Assembly (NCBI GenBank): GCA_002420145.1
Contig: DIHL01000010.1
Coordinates: 1-24,179, forward strand
Reading direction: 5' to 3'
Origin: Bacteroidetes bacterium UBA5697
GTDB lineage: Bacteria > Bacteroidota > Bacteroidia > B-17B0 > Aurantibacillaceae
Length of the DNA: 24,179 nucleotides
The position numbers and the translations under genes are program-made. The notes under the pieces are model-generated. The model worked only from the letters and a program-made list of their open reading frames with translations, was not told the DNA's origin and did no database searches. Below, one piece after another: positions 8,635-16,861 of this stretch; positions within the stretch are counted from its first letter, which is position 1, and every line of letters starts with the position of its first letter.

Positions 8635-8673
8635 ATTATTTCGTAATCAGTAAGTATAGAACCACTCAATAAG

Positions 8674-9939
8674 ATGAATATATTAATTAAACAAGCCACG
8701 ATAGTAGATTCTAATAGCAGCCATAATGGTAAAGTTGTAGATATCTTAATTGAAAAAGGAGTAATTACACAAATCAAAAAAAGTATTACTCCCGAAAAAG
8801 GCACTAAAACAATTGAAGGGGTTAATTTACATGTATCAGCTGGCTGGTTAGACATGCAAGTGAATTTTTGTGATCCGGGTAACGAGCACAAAGAAACATT
8901 AGAAAAAGGGTTAAAAGCCGCAGCTAAAGGTGGGTTTACAGGCGTGGCAGTAATGAGCGGAACTAATCCTCCTTTACACAATAAAGCGCAAATTGATTAT
9001 GTGGTTAATAAAGCAAAATCAAATGTTGTAGATGTATATCCTGTTGGAACTTTAAGTTATAATCAAGAAGGAAAAGATTTATCTGAAATGTACGATATGC
9101 AGCTTTCAGGAGCTGTTGCATTTAGCGATTATAAAAAACCAATTAAAGATGCTGGCTTAATTTTAAGAGCGCTTCAATATTCAAACAATATTAATAGTTT
9201 TATTATTACACATTGCGACGATAAAACGATTTCTCACGGCGGATTAATGAATGAAGGAGTTACTTCTACACGCCTTGGTTTAAAAGGTATGCCAGCATTA
9301 GCCGAAGAAATTATGTTGCAACGTAATATTCAAATTTTAGAATATACTGGAGGCAAAATGCACATTCCAACAATTAGTACTAAAGGTAGTGTTGACTTAA
9401 TCAAAAAAGCAAAAGCAAAAAAACTAAATATTACTTGTGGTGTAGCGGCTTATAATTTATTGTTAGACGAAACAGAAGTGGAAGGCTTTGACACTAACTT
9501 TAAAGTAAATCCTCCATTAAGAACTAAAGAAGATGTAGAAGCTTTGAAAAAAGGGGTTGCTGATGGCATTATAGATGTGATTGTGAGTGATCATAATCCA
9601 CAAGATATTGAAAGCAAAGATTTAGAATTTGATTTGGCAGATAATGGTATGGTTGGTTTAGAAAGTTGTTTTGGTGTAGCAAATGCAGCTCTTTTATCAA
9701 AAGCGTCTTTAGAAACTTTGGTTGATACACTCACAAAAAATCCTCGTACTATTTTAGGCTTAAAAGAAGTAAGTATAAAAGAAGGTGAAGAGGCTAACAT
9801 AACCATTTTTAATCCTGGAACAAAATACGTGTTTGAAAAATTACATATTGTTTCTTCTAATAAAAACTCAGGATTTATTGGTAAAGAATTAAAAGGGGAA
9901 GTGATTGGAGTGATTAATAAAGACAAATATTTGTCTTAA
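8674..9939 (+). CDS. Dihydroorotase paralogue lacking the HxH metal motif
   Basis: 421 residues, the full length of class I dihydroorotase, an amidohydrolase that closes carbamoyl-aspartate to dihydroorotate in pyrimidine synthesis. Family segments in order are SAGWLDMQVNFCDPG (55-69), FSD (150-152), THCDD (179-183), MHIPTIST (229-236) and VSDHNPQ (304-310). The usual PG-ID-HVHLREPG motif should carry HxH; here those positions are Gln62 and Asn64, and the substrate-binding Arg before EPG is replaced. Asp152, His180, His230 and Asp306 remain. Without the first two histidines a normal binuclear site is unlikely. It resembles the non-catalytic PyrC'/PyrX subunits that support aspartate transcarbamoylase, or it may have changed activity; both are inference. 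Databases would often label it pyrC. Its stop overlaps the convergent gene by 4 bases. Confidence 0.88.
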   Translation: MNILIKQATIVDSNSSHNGKVVDILIEKGVITQIKKSITPEKGTKTIEGVNLHVSAGWLDMQVNFCDPGNEHKETLEKGLKAAAKGGFTGVAVMSGTNPPLHNKAQIDYVVNKAKSNVVDVYPVGTLSYNQEGKDLSEMYDMQLSGAVAFSDYKKPIKDAGLILRALQYSNNINSFIITHCDDKTISHGGLMNEGVTSTRLGLKGMPALAEEIMLQRNIQILEYTGGKMHIPTISTKGSVDLIKKAKAKKLNITCGVAAYNLLLDETEVEGFDTNFKVNPPLRTKEDVEALKKGVADGIIDVIVSDHNPQDIESKDLEFDLADNGMVGLESCFGVANAALLSKASLETLVDTLTKNPRTILGLKEVSIKEGEEANITIFNPGTKYVFEKLHIVSSNKNSGFIGKELKGEVIGVINKDKYLS

Positions 9940-10490
9940 AAACTCATCCCAAAACTAACTCCTGCCCAAAATTGGAAGTAGTTTGAATGAAAACCTTCTG
10001 CATCATTACTCATTACTACGGGTGTTAATCCTGCTCTAAAAAAGAATCCATCATCTTGGCGTTGAAATCGATAGCCGCATCGCCAAACGCTAAATAAAAT
10101 ATTCTCCCAAAAATAGTTGTCAAATTGCCCTGGTCTTTCGTTATATCTTCTTTGTAAAGTTGCACCAAGTCCCAATTCTAAATGATGAGGGTTTTTAAAA
10201 AGGATAAAATTATTCTCAAGCACATACTCTTGTTCTATATAAATACCATTAAAATGAGGCGCGAAACCAACTCTAGCACTTAATTTCAATTTATCTTTAT
10301 AATAGTAAATTCTATCAAAATTTAAGGAATATAGTCCTGCATTGCCACCTAACTCTATAAATCCAGCATTTTTTGCAGGATGTTTATTGTAATCTCTAGG
10401 TGTTGGGCTCGCATAATCATCTTGAGCCCTAGATATAAATCCAAACAGTAGAAGTAACGCTGAAATAAGTATGTTTTTGAACGAAATCAA
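9936..10490 (-). CDS. Small outer-membrane beta-barrel-like protein
   Basis: 184 residues from a TTG start. A signal peptide (about 1-22, ending SRAQ before DDYA) is followed by barrel-like alternating strands: GFIELGGNAGLYSLNFDRIYY, KLSARVGFAPHF, HLELGLGATLQRR, FFFRAGLTPVVM, and the C-terminal strand FQFWAGVSFGMSF with a terminal Phe, typical of proteins inserted by the BAM complex. There is no in-frame ATG near the start and a stop lies two codons upstream, so the start is TTG or a nearby non-ATG codon. A TAAGTTTG -7 match ends only 4 bases before this TTG, which suggests a leaderless or nearly leaderless message. It is convergent with the dihydroorotase-like gene, sharing TTAA. Function unknown. 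Confidence 0.8.
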   Translation of the reverse strand: MISFKNILISALLLLFGFISRAQDDYASPTPRDYNKHPAKNAGFIELGGNAGLYSLNFDRIYYYKDKLKLSARVGFAPHFNGIYIEQEYVLENNFILFKNPHHLELGLGATLQRRYNERPGQFDNYFWENILFSVWRCGYRFQRQDDGFFFRAGLTPVVMSNDAEGFHSNYFQFWAGVSFGMSF

Positions 10491-10494
10491 TATT

Positions 10495-10502
10495 CAAACT
10501 TA
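10495..10502 (-). promoter_or_regulatory. -7 promoter match at the TTG start of the outer-membrane protein gene
   Basis: On the minus strand TAAGTTTG fits TAnnTTTG exactly. The best upstream TTTG is at 10519-10522, a 16-base gap, shorter than usual. The predicted transcription start falls at about 10488-10490, on the proposed TTG start codon. Confidence 0.4.
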
Positions 10503-10642
10503 CAAATTAAAATAAAACCAAAATTATTAATTAAATGTTAAAATCTTAATAGGGTTAAAGTCTATCAAAGCACTATCTTTACCAAGTTTGTTTTTTTGTT
10601 TTTTATTTTCAAAAAACTTGAATCAAACTCCTAAAAATAAAT

Positions 10643-13453
10643 ATGAAAGATACATCTATAAAATCCGTTTTAATTATTGGTTCTGGTCCCATCATTATTG
10701 GACAAGCATGTGAGTTTGATTACTCAGGTTCGCAATCCGCAAAAAGTCTTCGAGAAGAAGGAATTGAGGTAACGTTGATTAACTCAAACCCTGCAACGAT
10801 CATGACAGATAAGGTAACTGCTGACCACATTTACTTATTGCCATTAGAGGTTAAATCAATTGTCAAAATATTAGAAGAGCGTAAAATCGATGCGGTATTG
10901 CCAACCATGGGTGGACAAACAGCATTAAACTTAGCTTTGAAATGCGATGATTTAGGGATTTGGGAAAAGTATGGTGTGAAAATGATTGGTGTTGATATAA
11001 ACGCAATCAAAGTAACAGAGGATAGAGATTTATTTAGAATAAGAATGAATGAAATTGGAGTGAGTATGGCTCCATCAAAAATTGCTAAATCATTTTTAGA
11101 AGGAAAATCCATTGCCCAAGAATTTGGTTTCCCCTTAGTGATTCGTCCTTCGTTTACCCTTGGAGGAAGTGGTGGTTCAGTGGTGTATAAAAAAGAAGAT
11201 TACGATCATTTATTAAATAGAGGTTTACAAACTTCTCCAATACACGAAGTATTAATTGATAAAGCGGTATTAGGATGGAAAGAATATGAATTAGAATTGT
11301 TACGTGATAAAAATGATAACGTAGCGATTATCTGTTCTATCGAAAACTTTGATCCAATGGGTGTTCATACAGGAGATAGTATTACTGTAGCACCAGCGCA
11401 AACATTAAGCGATAGCACGTATCAAAAGATGCGTACGATGGCTATCAAAATGATGCGTAGTATTGGTAATTTCTCGGGTGGCTGTAATGTGCAATTTGCA
11501 GTAAGTGATGATGAAAAAGAAGAAATCATCGCAATTGAAATTAATCCACGTGTATCTCGCTCATCAGCACTAGCAAGTAAAGCAACAGGTTATCCTATTG
11601 CTCGTATTGCAAGTAAACTAGCTATTGGTTATACATTAGATGAATTACAAAATCAAATTACTAAACAAACATCTGCTTACTTTGAGCCAACATTAGATTA
11701 TGTGATTGTAAAAATTCCTCGTTGGAACTTTGATAAATTTAAAGGTTGTAATCGTGAGTTAGGTTTCCAAATGAAATCGGTTGGAGAGGTAATGGCTATT
11801 GGTCGTTCTTTTCAAGAAGCCTTACAAAAAGCATGTCAGAGTTTAGAAATTAAACGTAACGGTTTAGGAGCTGATGGAAAAGAAAATACCAATCAAGCAG
11901 AATTATTAGCTGGTTTAGAGCGTCCAAGTTGGAATCGTTTGTTTATGATTTATGATGCGATGAAATTAGGGATCTCTATCAAAACGATTCAAAAATTAAC
12001 TCGTATTGACATGTGGTTCTTAGAGCAAATTGAACAAATGATTGCTTTAGAACATGAAGTGTCAAAATACCGTTTAGCAGATATTCCAAGAGATTTATTA
12101 TACGAAGTAAAACAAATGGGTTATGCAGATAGACAAGTCGCTCATTTATTACGTTGTTTAGAAAGTGAAGTATACACTAAGCGTAAAGAAATGAATATCA
12201 ATCGTGTGTTTAAAATGGTTGATACCTGTGCAGCTGAGTTTGAAGCAAAAACACCTTATTATTATTCAACATTTGAAGACGAAAACGAAAGCATCAGAAC
12301 AGATAAAAAGAAAGTCATCATTTTAGGTTCTGGCCCTAATCGTATTGGTCAAGGTATTGAGTTTGATTACAGTTGTGTTCATGGCGTGTTAGCCGCTAAA
12401 GAAATGGGTTATGAAACCATTATGATTAACTGTAACCCTGAAACCGTTAGTACAGATTTTAGTACGGCTGATAAATTATATTTTGAACCAGTTTTCTGGG
12501 AACATATTTACGATATCATCTTACATGAAAAACCAGAAGGTGTTATTGTGCAGTTAGGTGGACAAACAGCTTTAAAATTAGCAGAGAAATTAGAGCGTTA
12601 CGGCATAAAAATTATTGGAACCGATTTCAAATCTTTGGATTTAGCAGAAGACAGAGGAAGATTTTCTAACTTATTAAAAGAGAACAATATTCCTTATCCA
12701 AAATTTGGTGTTATTACAGATGCTGAAGAAGCGATTACTTTATCTAAAGAATTAGGTTTCCCGTTATTAGTTCGTCCTAGTTATGTATTAGGTGGACAAT
12801 CGATGAAGATTGTGATTAATGAAGAGGAGCTAGAGCAACACGTGGTAAAATTATTGCACGACTTACCAGGAAATCAAGTGTTGTTAGATCATTTCTTACA
12901 AGGCGCTATTGAAGCAGAATCTGATTCAATTTGTGATGGTAAAGATGTTTATACTATTGGTATGATGGAACACATTGAGCCTGCAGGAATTCATAGTGGA
13001 GATAGTTACGCAGTATTACCAACATTTGATTTATCTGAAAAGGTATTGAAACAAATGCAAGAGTATACCAAAACTATTGCGGTTGCTTTAAACACAGTTG
13101 GATTATTAAATATTCAATTCGCTATTAAAGATGAGGTAGTATATATTATTGAAGCGAATCCTCGTGCCTCTCGTACAGTGCCATTTATTGCAAAAGCATA
13201 TGATGAGCCTTATGTGAACTATGCCACTAAAGTAATGTTAGGAGCTAAAGTAAAAGACTTTGATTTTAAACCTAAGAAAAAAGGTTATGCAATTAAAATC
13301 CCTGTATTTAGTTATGAGAAATTTCCTGAGATTCAAAAAGAATTAGGACCTGAAATGAAATCAACAGGCGAAGCGATTTACTTTATTGACAGCTTACAAG
13401 ATGAATATTTCCAAAATATTTATAGCGAGAGAAATTTATATTTAAGTAAATAA
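10643..13453 (+). CDS. carB: Carbamoyl-phosphate synthase large subunit, without the C-terminal regulatory domain
   Basis: 936 residues against about 1070 in E. coli. It makes carbamoyl phosphate from bicarbonate, ammonia (from CarA glutaminase) and two ATP, for pyrimidine and arginine synthesis. Two homologous halves are visible: GSGPIIIGQACEFDYSG near the N-terminus and GSGPNRIGQGIEFDYSC near residue 560. Each is followed by an ATP-grasp domain (FPLVIRPSFTLGGSGG and FPLLVRPSYVLGGQSM; EINPRVSRSSALASKATGYP and EANPRASRTVPFIAKAYDEP). The chain stops about 30 residues after GPEMKSTGEA, where the MGS-like domain that binds UMP and ornithine would begin. The reading frame ends cleanly, and I recall similar short CarB proteins in Flavobacteriia, so this is probably the native form. 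carA is not in the window. The arylsulfotransferase-like gene follows after 12 bases. Confidence 0.97.
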   Translation: MKDTSIKSVLIIGSGPIIIGQACEFDYSGSQSAKSLREEGIEVTLINSNPATIMTDKVTADHIYLLPLEVKSIVKILEERKIDAVLPTMGGQTALNLALKCDDLGIWEKYGVKMIGVDINAIKVTEDRDLFRIRMNEIGVSMAPSKIAKSFLEGKSIAQEFGFPLVIRPSFTLGGSGGSVVYKKEDYDHLLNRGLQTSPIHEVLIDKAVLGWKEYELELLRDKNDNVAIICSIENFDPMGVHTGDSITVAPAQTLSDSTYQKMRTMAIKMMRSIGNFSGGCNVQFAVSDDEKEEIIAIEINPRVSRSSALASKATGYPIARIASKLAIGYTLDELQNQITKQTSAYFEPTLDYVIVKIPRWNFDKFKGCNRELGFQMKSVGEVMAIGRSFQEALQKACQSLEIKRNGLGADGKENTNQAELLAGLERPSWNRLFMIYDAMKLGISIKTIQKLTRIDMWFLEQIEQMIALEHEVSKYRLADIPRDLLYEVKQMGYADRQVAHLLRCLESEVYTKRKEMNINRVFKMVDTCAAEFEAKTPYYYSTFEDENESIRTDKKKVIILGSGPNRIGQGIEFDYSCVHGVLAAKEMGYETIMINCNPETVSTDFSTADKLYFEPVFWEHIYDIILHEKPEGVIVQLGGQTALKLAEKLERYGIKIIGTDFKSLDLAEDRGRFSNLLKENNIPYPKFGVITDAEEAITLSKELGFPLLVRPSYVLGGQSMKIVINEEELEQHVVKLLHDLPGNQVLLDHFLQGAIEAESDSICDGKDVYTIGMMEHIEPAGIHSGDSYAVLPTFDLSEKVLKQMQEYTKTIAVALNTVGLLNIQFAIKDEVVYIIEANPRASRTVPFIAKAYDEPYVNYATKVMLGAKVKDFDFKPKKKGYAIKIPVFSYEKFPEIQKELGPEMKSTGEAIYFIDSLQDEYFQNIYSERNLYLSK

Positions 13454-13465
13454 AGAATAAAAGGG

Positions 13466-15079
13466 ATGAAAGATCAACTTCGAAATAGTATATGGATTCT
13501 TTCATTTGTTTTTATAGTATTAGTAACAAAAGCACAGCTTTATCCAACGGATAAAGCTGTGTTGCGTTATACTCAAATTATGTTTGAGTATCCCCAGATT
13601 CCAAATGCTGAGCTTTATAAAATTGAAATAGCAAAAAATGTTTCTGGTTCTTTCGAAAAAAACAAAGTGTATTCTGCTCAAGACAGTTCAATAGCTCATT
13701 TAGTAAGTAATGGTTTGTTTTTTGGAAACTCTTATAAATGGCATTATGTAGCTTATTCAGCAGGTAAAAAGATATTTACTTCAAAGGACTTTACGTTTGA
13801 AATTATCAAAACACATTTAGTGACAGATTTCAGAGCTAATGTTACTGTATATGATAGTTCTAAATATGAAGCTGGATTAATTTTATTGGATAACGGAGTA
13901 GTTATTGATAGAGCAGGAAATGTAGTTTTAGTAACCGACTCATTTGGGATAGAAAAAAGAGATTTTTCACTGACTTCAAATGGAACTTTAACTTACCTTC
14001 AAACGGTTTCTGCTTATGAAAGAACTCTAAATGGTGAATTGATTTGGAAAACAAAAGAGTTAAAAACCGAAAAAGAAATTATTAATGGATATCATCACGA
14101 TTTGATAAAATTGAATAATGGAAATTATTTAGTGATGTGTAAGGTTGTGGAATTTAATAACCCGTCTTTTAGAAAGAATTTAGATGAAGCAATAGTAGAA
14201 CTAGACGCTAACAACAATATTATATGGTTATGGAAAGAATGCGTTGAAATTAGCGACACCTCTCATATTAAGAAAACACATTTAAATTCTGTTTTTTTAA
14301 ATGAAGAAAGAGAAAAGTTGTTTGTAAGTGCAAGAGATATTAATACAATTTTTAGAATAGACAGAAAAACATCTAAAATAGAATCTTGCATAGGCACTTT
14401 ATTAAATCAAGATTCAGAACATTATCCCCAAAAAATATTTTATGGGCAGCATGCAGCGCAATTGCTTGACAATGGCAATATTTTATTGTTTAATAATAAC
14501 ACTAAACTAGGAAAGAATAATACGTCTAGTATTATGGAAATTAATCAACCTAGTCCAAAGAAAAAATCAGTTATAGATGAGTTTAGTTATTTGTATGAAT
14601 TTGATAATGCTGATGAAAATTATTGTGCAAAAGGCGGAGACGTCAATAAGTTAAAAAATGGAAATTATTTAATTAGTTCTAGTGCAAACAATAGAAATTT
14701 TGAAATATCACCTTCTAGAAAAATTGTTTGGCAATGTCGCCCTGAGAAGCTAGATACAGTAAACAAAAGATGGGTACCCGCAGGAAGCTATCGGATTAAT
14801 TATGTAAAGAATTTATATCCATTTTATTTTACAGCTGAATTTATGTATTTAAAAAATAAGGTGGTAGGATTTAAAATTGCCAATAAAGGATTTAATGATA
14901 CAGAGTATACGATAGTTTTTAAAAGTAAATCGGGAGAAATTGTAAAACAGATAGAGCAAGCGGTTGATGCTAATCAAGTATTTAAAATGCACTTTGACGT
15001 AAGTGTAATGCCTGGCACTACTATTTCTATTCAATCAAAAGACAATGTCAGCTCTATTAAAACATTGATTGTTAAATAA
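13466..15079 (+). CDS. Arylsulfotransferase (ASST)-like beta-propeller protein, secreted
   Basis: 537 residues. A signal peptide (1-23, ending TKA before QLYP) is followed by a fibronectin-like domain (about 25-115) and then a propeller typical of the ASST family. The family's active-site landmarks are in order: GYHHDLIKLNNGNYL (His210/211), THLNSVFL (His272), VSARDINTIFRIDRKT (Arg290) and GQHAAQLLDNGNILLFNN (His329). These correspond to the histidines and arginine used by AssT-type enzymes, which move sulfate between phenolic esters and phenols without PAPS. The usual W-LGG after the R segment is degenerate (ESCIG). A beta-rich C-terminal domain of about 85 residues ends SSIKTLIVK; it may be a cell-surface or sorting module, but I cannot assign a type IX signal. 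Substrate unknown. It follows carB by 12 bases, probably by chance co-transcription. Confidence 0.8.
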   Translation: MKDQLRNSIWILSFVFIVLVTKAQLYPTDKAVLRYTQIMFEYPQIPNAELYKIEIAKNVSGSFEKNKVYSAQDSSIAHLVSNGLFFGNSYKWHYVAYSAGKKIFTSKDFTFEIIKTHLVTDFRANVTVYDSSKYEAGLILLDNGVVIDRAGNVVLVTDSFGIEKRDFSLTSNGTLTYLQTVSAYERTLNGELIWKTKELKTEKEIINGYHHDLIKLNNGNYLVMCKVVEFNNPSFRKNLDEAIVELDANNNIIWLWKECVEISDTSHIKKTHLNSVFLNEEREKLFVSARDINTIFRIDRKTSKIESCIGTLLNQDSEHYPQKIFYGQHAAQLLDNGNILLFNNNTKLGKNNTSSIMEINQPSPKKKSVIDEFSYLYEFDNADENYCAKGGDVNKLKNGNYLISSSANNRNFEISPSRKIVWQCRPEKLDTVNKRWVPAGSYRINYVKNLYPFYFTAEFMYLKNKVVGFKIANKGFNDTEYTIVFKSKSGEIVKQIEQAVDANQVFKMHFDVSVMPGTTISIQSKDNVSSIKTLIVK

Positions 15080-15106
15080 AATCCTTCATTTTAGGGCACA
15101 AAAAAA

Positions 15107-15202
15107 GGGTAAGCTACTTTCATCGCACCGCTCAACCATCTACCCTTGCTATGTTCCCATCCTGGGGGATTTGACAGGAGCTGGTCGTGAAAGACTTACC
15201 CG
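15107..15202 (-). ncRNA. ffs: Small signal recognition particle RNA (4.5S RNA)
   Basis: On the minus strand the ends pair (GGGTAAG with CTTACCC), as do CTTTC/GAAAG just inside. The domain IV core reads TCCCCCAGG, then ATG-GGAA-CAT, then AGCAAGGGTA: the conserved CAGG and AGCA internal-loop strands around a three-base-pair stem capped by the GGAA tetraloop that Ffh recognises. The RNA would be about 95 nt, and the closing stem followed by a T-run at 15100-15106 acts as the terminator. It partners Ffh in co-translational targeting to the inner membrane. It lies convergent with the ASST-like gene. Confidence 0.93.
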
Positions 15203-15205
15203 CGA

Positions 15206-15213
15206 CAAAAGTA
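15206..15213 (-). promoter_or_regulatory. -7 element of the SRP RNA gene
   Basis: On the minus strand TACTTTTG fits TAnnTTTG exactly and ends 4 bases before the GGGTAAG 5' end of the RNA, the expected distance to the transcription start. The -33 region reads TATG at about 15235-15238, a weak match. Confidence 0.6.
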
Positions 15214-15240
15214 TATAATTTATTCCATTATTTACATAAT

Positions 15241-15271
15241 TTTGATAAAAATTATATCTTAACTATATTTA
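15241..15271 (+). promoter_or_regulatory. Promoter of the glycosyltransferase gene
   Basis: TTTG (15241-15244), a 19-base spacer, then TATATTTA (15264-15271), one mismatch from TAnnTTTG. The predicted start near 15277 leaves a short leader before the ATG at 15293. Confidence 0.6.
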
Positions 15272-15292
15272 GACTTTCATTAACCACACTCT

Positions 15293-16252
15293 ATGAATAT
15301 CTCAGTTGTCATCCCTTTATTTAACGAAGAAGAATCTTTGCCCGAACTTCACGACTGGATTAAGCGTGTGATGGATGAAAACAAGTTCACCTACGAAATT
15401 TTATTTGTAGATGATGGTAGTAAAGACAAGTCTTGGCAAGTGATTGAAACTTTAGCAGCTAAAAACCATTGTGTAAAAGCTATTAAGTTTCGTCGTAACT
15501 ATGGTAAATCTCCTGGTTTACATGTTGGTTTTGAAGCCGCTCAAGGAGATGTAGTGATAACCATGGATGCCGATTTGCAAGATTCACCTGACGAAATTCC
15601 TGAATTATATCAAATGATTACCACAGGTAATTATGATTTGGTGAGTGGTTGGAAACAAAAACGCTTTGATAATACATTTACTAAAAACATTCCTTCTAAA
15701 TTATACAACTGGACCAACCGAAAAATATCAGGTATTAAATTACATGATATGAATTGTGGTTTAAAAGCTTATCGTAAAGAGGTAGTAAAGAGTATTGAAA
15801 TTTATGGAGAAATGCACCGCTTTATCCCTGTATTAGCTAAAAATGCTGGGTTTTATAATATAGGAGAAAAAGTAGTTCAACACCAAGCTCGTAAATATGG
15901 AGTTAGTAAATTTGGTTGGGATCGTTTTATCAATGGTTTCTTGGATTTATTAACGATTACTTTTTTATCTAAATTTGGTAAACGTCCCATGCATTTTTTT
16001 GGATTAATTGGCACGTTAATGTTTGTAGTTGGTTTCTGCGCAACTATTTATTTAGGTTTAGATAAATTATACCATGCGTTTATCATTCATGTGCCTGCTC
16101 GTTTATTAACACAACGCCCTTCTTTTTATATTGCTTTAACATCAATGGTTTTAGGAACCATGTTATTTTTAGCAGGGTTTATTGGAGAGTTGATTTTAAG
16201 AAATTCTCCTGATAGAAATAATTATTTGTTAGAGAAAAAAATCAATCTTTAG
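15293..16252 (+). CDS. Polyprenyl-phosphate glycosyltransferase, GT2 family
   Basis: 319 residues. The N-terminal GT-A domain has SVVIPLFNEEESLPEL (4-19), VDDGSKD (40s, nucleotide-sugar binding) and MDADLQDSPDEIP (about 91-103, the DxD-type metal motif of the DPM1/GtrB group), then the acceptor-side segment GWKQKRFDNTFTKNIPSKLYN. Two hydrophobic helices follow (about 237-258 and 278-300), as in GtrB/ArnC-like enzymes that load a sugar onto undecaprenyl or another polyprenyl phosphate at the inner face of the cytoplasmic membrane. The sugar cannot be read from the sequence. It has its own good promoter and is followed 12 bases later by a small membrane protein gene, so the pair likely forms one transcript. 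Confidence 0.93.
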   Translation: MNISVVIPLFNEEESLPELHDWIKRVMDENKFTYEILFVDDGSKDKSWQVIETLAAKNHCVKAIKFRRNYGKSPGLHVGFEAAQGDVVITMDADLQDSPDEIPELYQMITTGNYDLVSGWKQKRFDNTFTKNIPSKLYNWTNRKISGIKLHDMNCGLKAYRKEVVKSIEIYGEMHRFIPVLAKNAGFYNIGEKVVQHQARKYGVSKFGWDRFINGFLDLLTITFLSKFGKRPMHFFGLIGTLMFVVGFCATIYLGLDKLYHAFIIHVPARLLTQRPSFYIALTSMVLGTMLFLAGFIGELILRNSPDRNNYLLEKKINL

Positions 16253-16264
16253 TTTTTTATTTTG

Positions 16265-16861
16265 ATGCAAGAAGAACAACCTAAGAGAAAGCCTCGTATT
16301 CCTCTCTCTAAAGAAGAGTTGTTTTATGTCAAAGAAATTAAAAAACTAAAAGAACTAAAAAGGATAGCTGATTTTAAAGCCACTACATTTTATAAAATAT
16401 TAAATCGTGCAAATATTGTTTTTGCTGGTTTTTTATCTTATTGCGTTTTAAGTGTTTTAACTTGTTGTTATTGGGAATCTAGTGTAATATCCAAAGTACA
16501 TTGTTCTTATGGAGATTATAATTCTTTATATAATAAACGTACGATTGATGAAATTGAAATAACAGCTACTTCTGGAGATTTTGTAACCATTAAAACTGAT
16601 AAACTATTTCAAATACCTCAAGAAAATGAACTATTTTATCTAGGAAAAGATTTTATTTTTGGAAAAATCATTAAAGCTAAATTTGCATTTGATGACAGAT
16701 CATTTTGGCAAATTTACACCTATCCAGCTTTCACTGTTACTATATTTGCTTTGTGTATGGGCTTTTTTGTTTACAAAGTCAACAAGCATTTAAGCATCAA
16801 CGGACTGTTAACTGTGTTTGGATTATTTGTTTTAGCAAGCTTGTATTTTATACTAATATAG
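16265..16861 (+). CDS. Uncharacterised membrane protein
   Basis: 198 residues from ATG at 16265; the codon just before it (TTG, 16262) is in frame but less likely. The N-terminus is very basic and polar (residues 2-45, with KRKPRIPLSKEELFYVKEIKKLKELKR). One helix follows (about 50-70), then a soluble loop of about 85 residues with an SH3-like alternation (IDEIEITATSGDFVTIKTDKLFQIP), then two helices at the C-terminus (about 152-170 and 176-197). Three membrane segments in all. I do not recognise a family. The gene follows the glycosyltransferase closely and may serve the same pathway, which is inference. It overlaps the tail of the convergent MATE gene by 14 bases. Confidence 0.78.
   Translation: MQEEQPKRKPRIPLSKEELFYVKEIKKLKELKRIADFKATTFYKILNRANIVFAGFLSYCVLSVLTCCYWESSVISKVHCSYGDYNSLYNKRTIDEIEITATSGDFVTIKTDKLFQIPQENELFYLGKDFIFGKIIKAKFAFDDRSFWQIYTYPAFTVTIFALCMGFFVYKVNKHLSINGLLTVFGLFVLASLYFILI

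Noticed and set aside
15107..15202. Riboswitch in the leader of the glycosyltransferase gene
   Set aside because: The structure reads on the minus strand, has its own promoter and terminator there, and carries the SRP domain IV core with a GGAA tetraloop.
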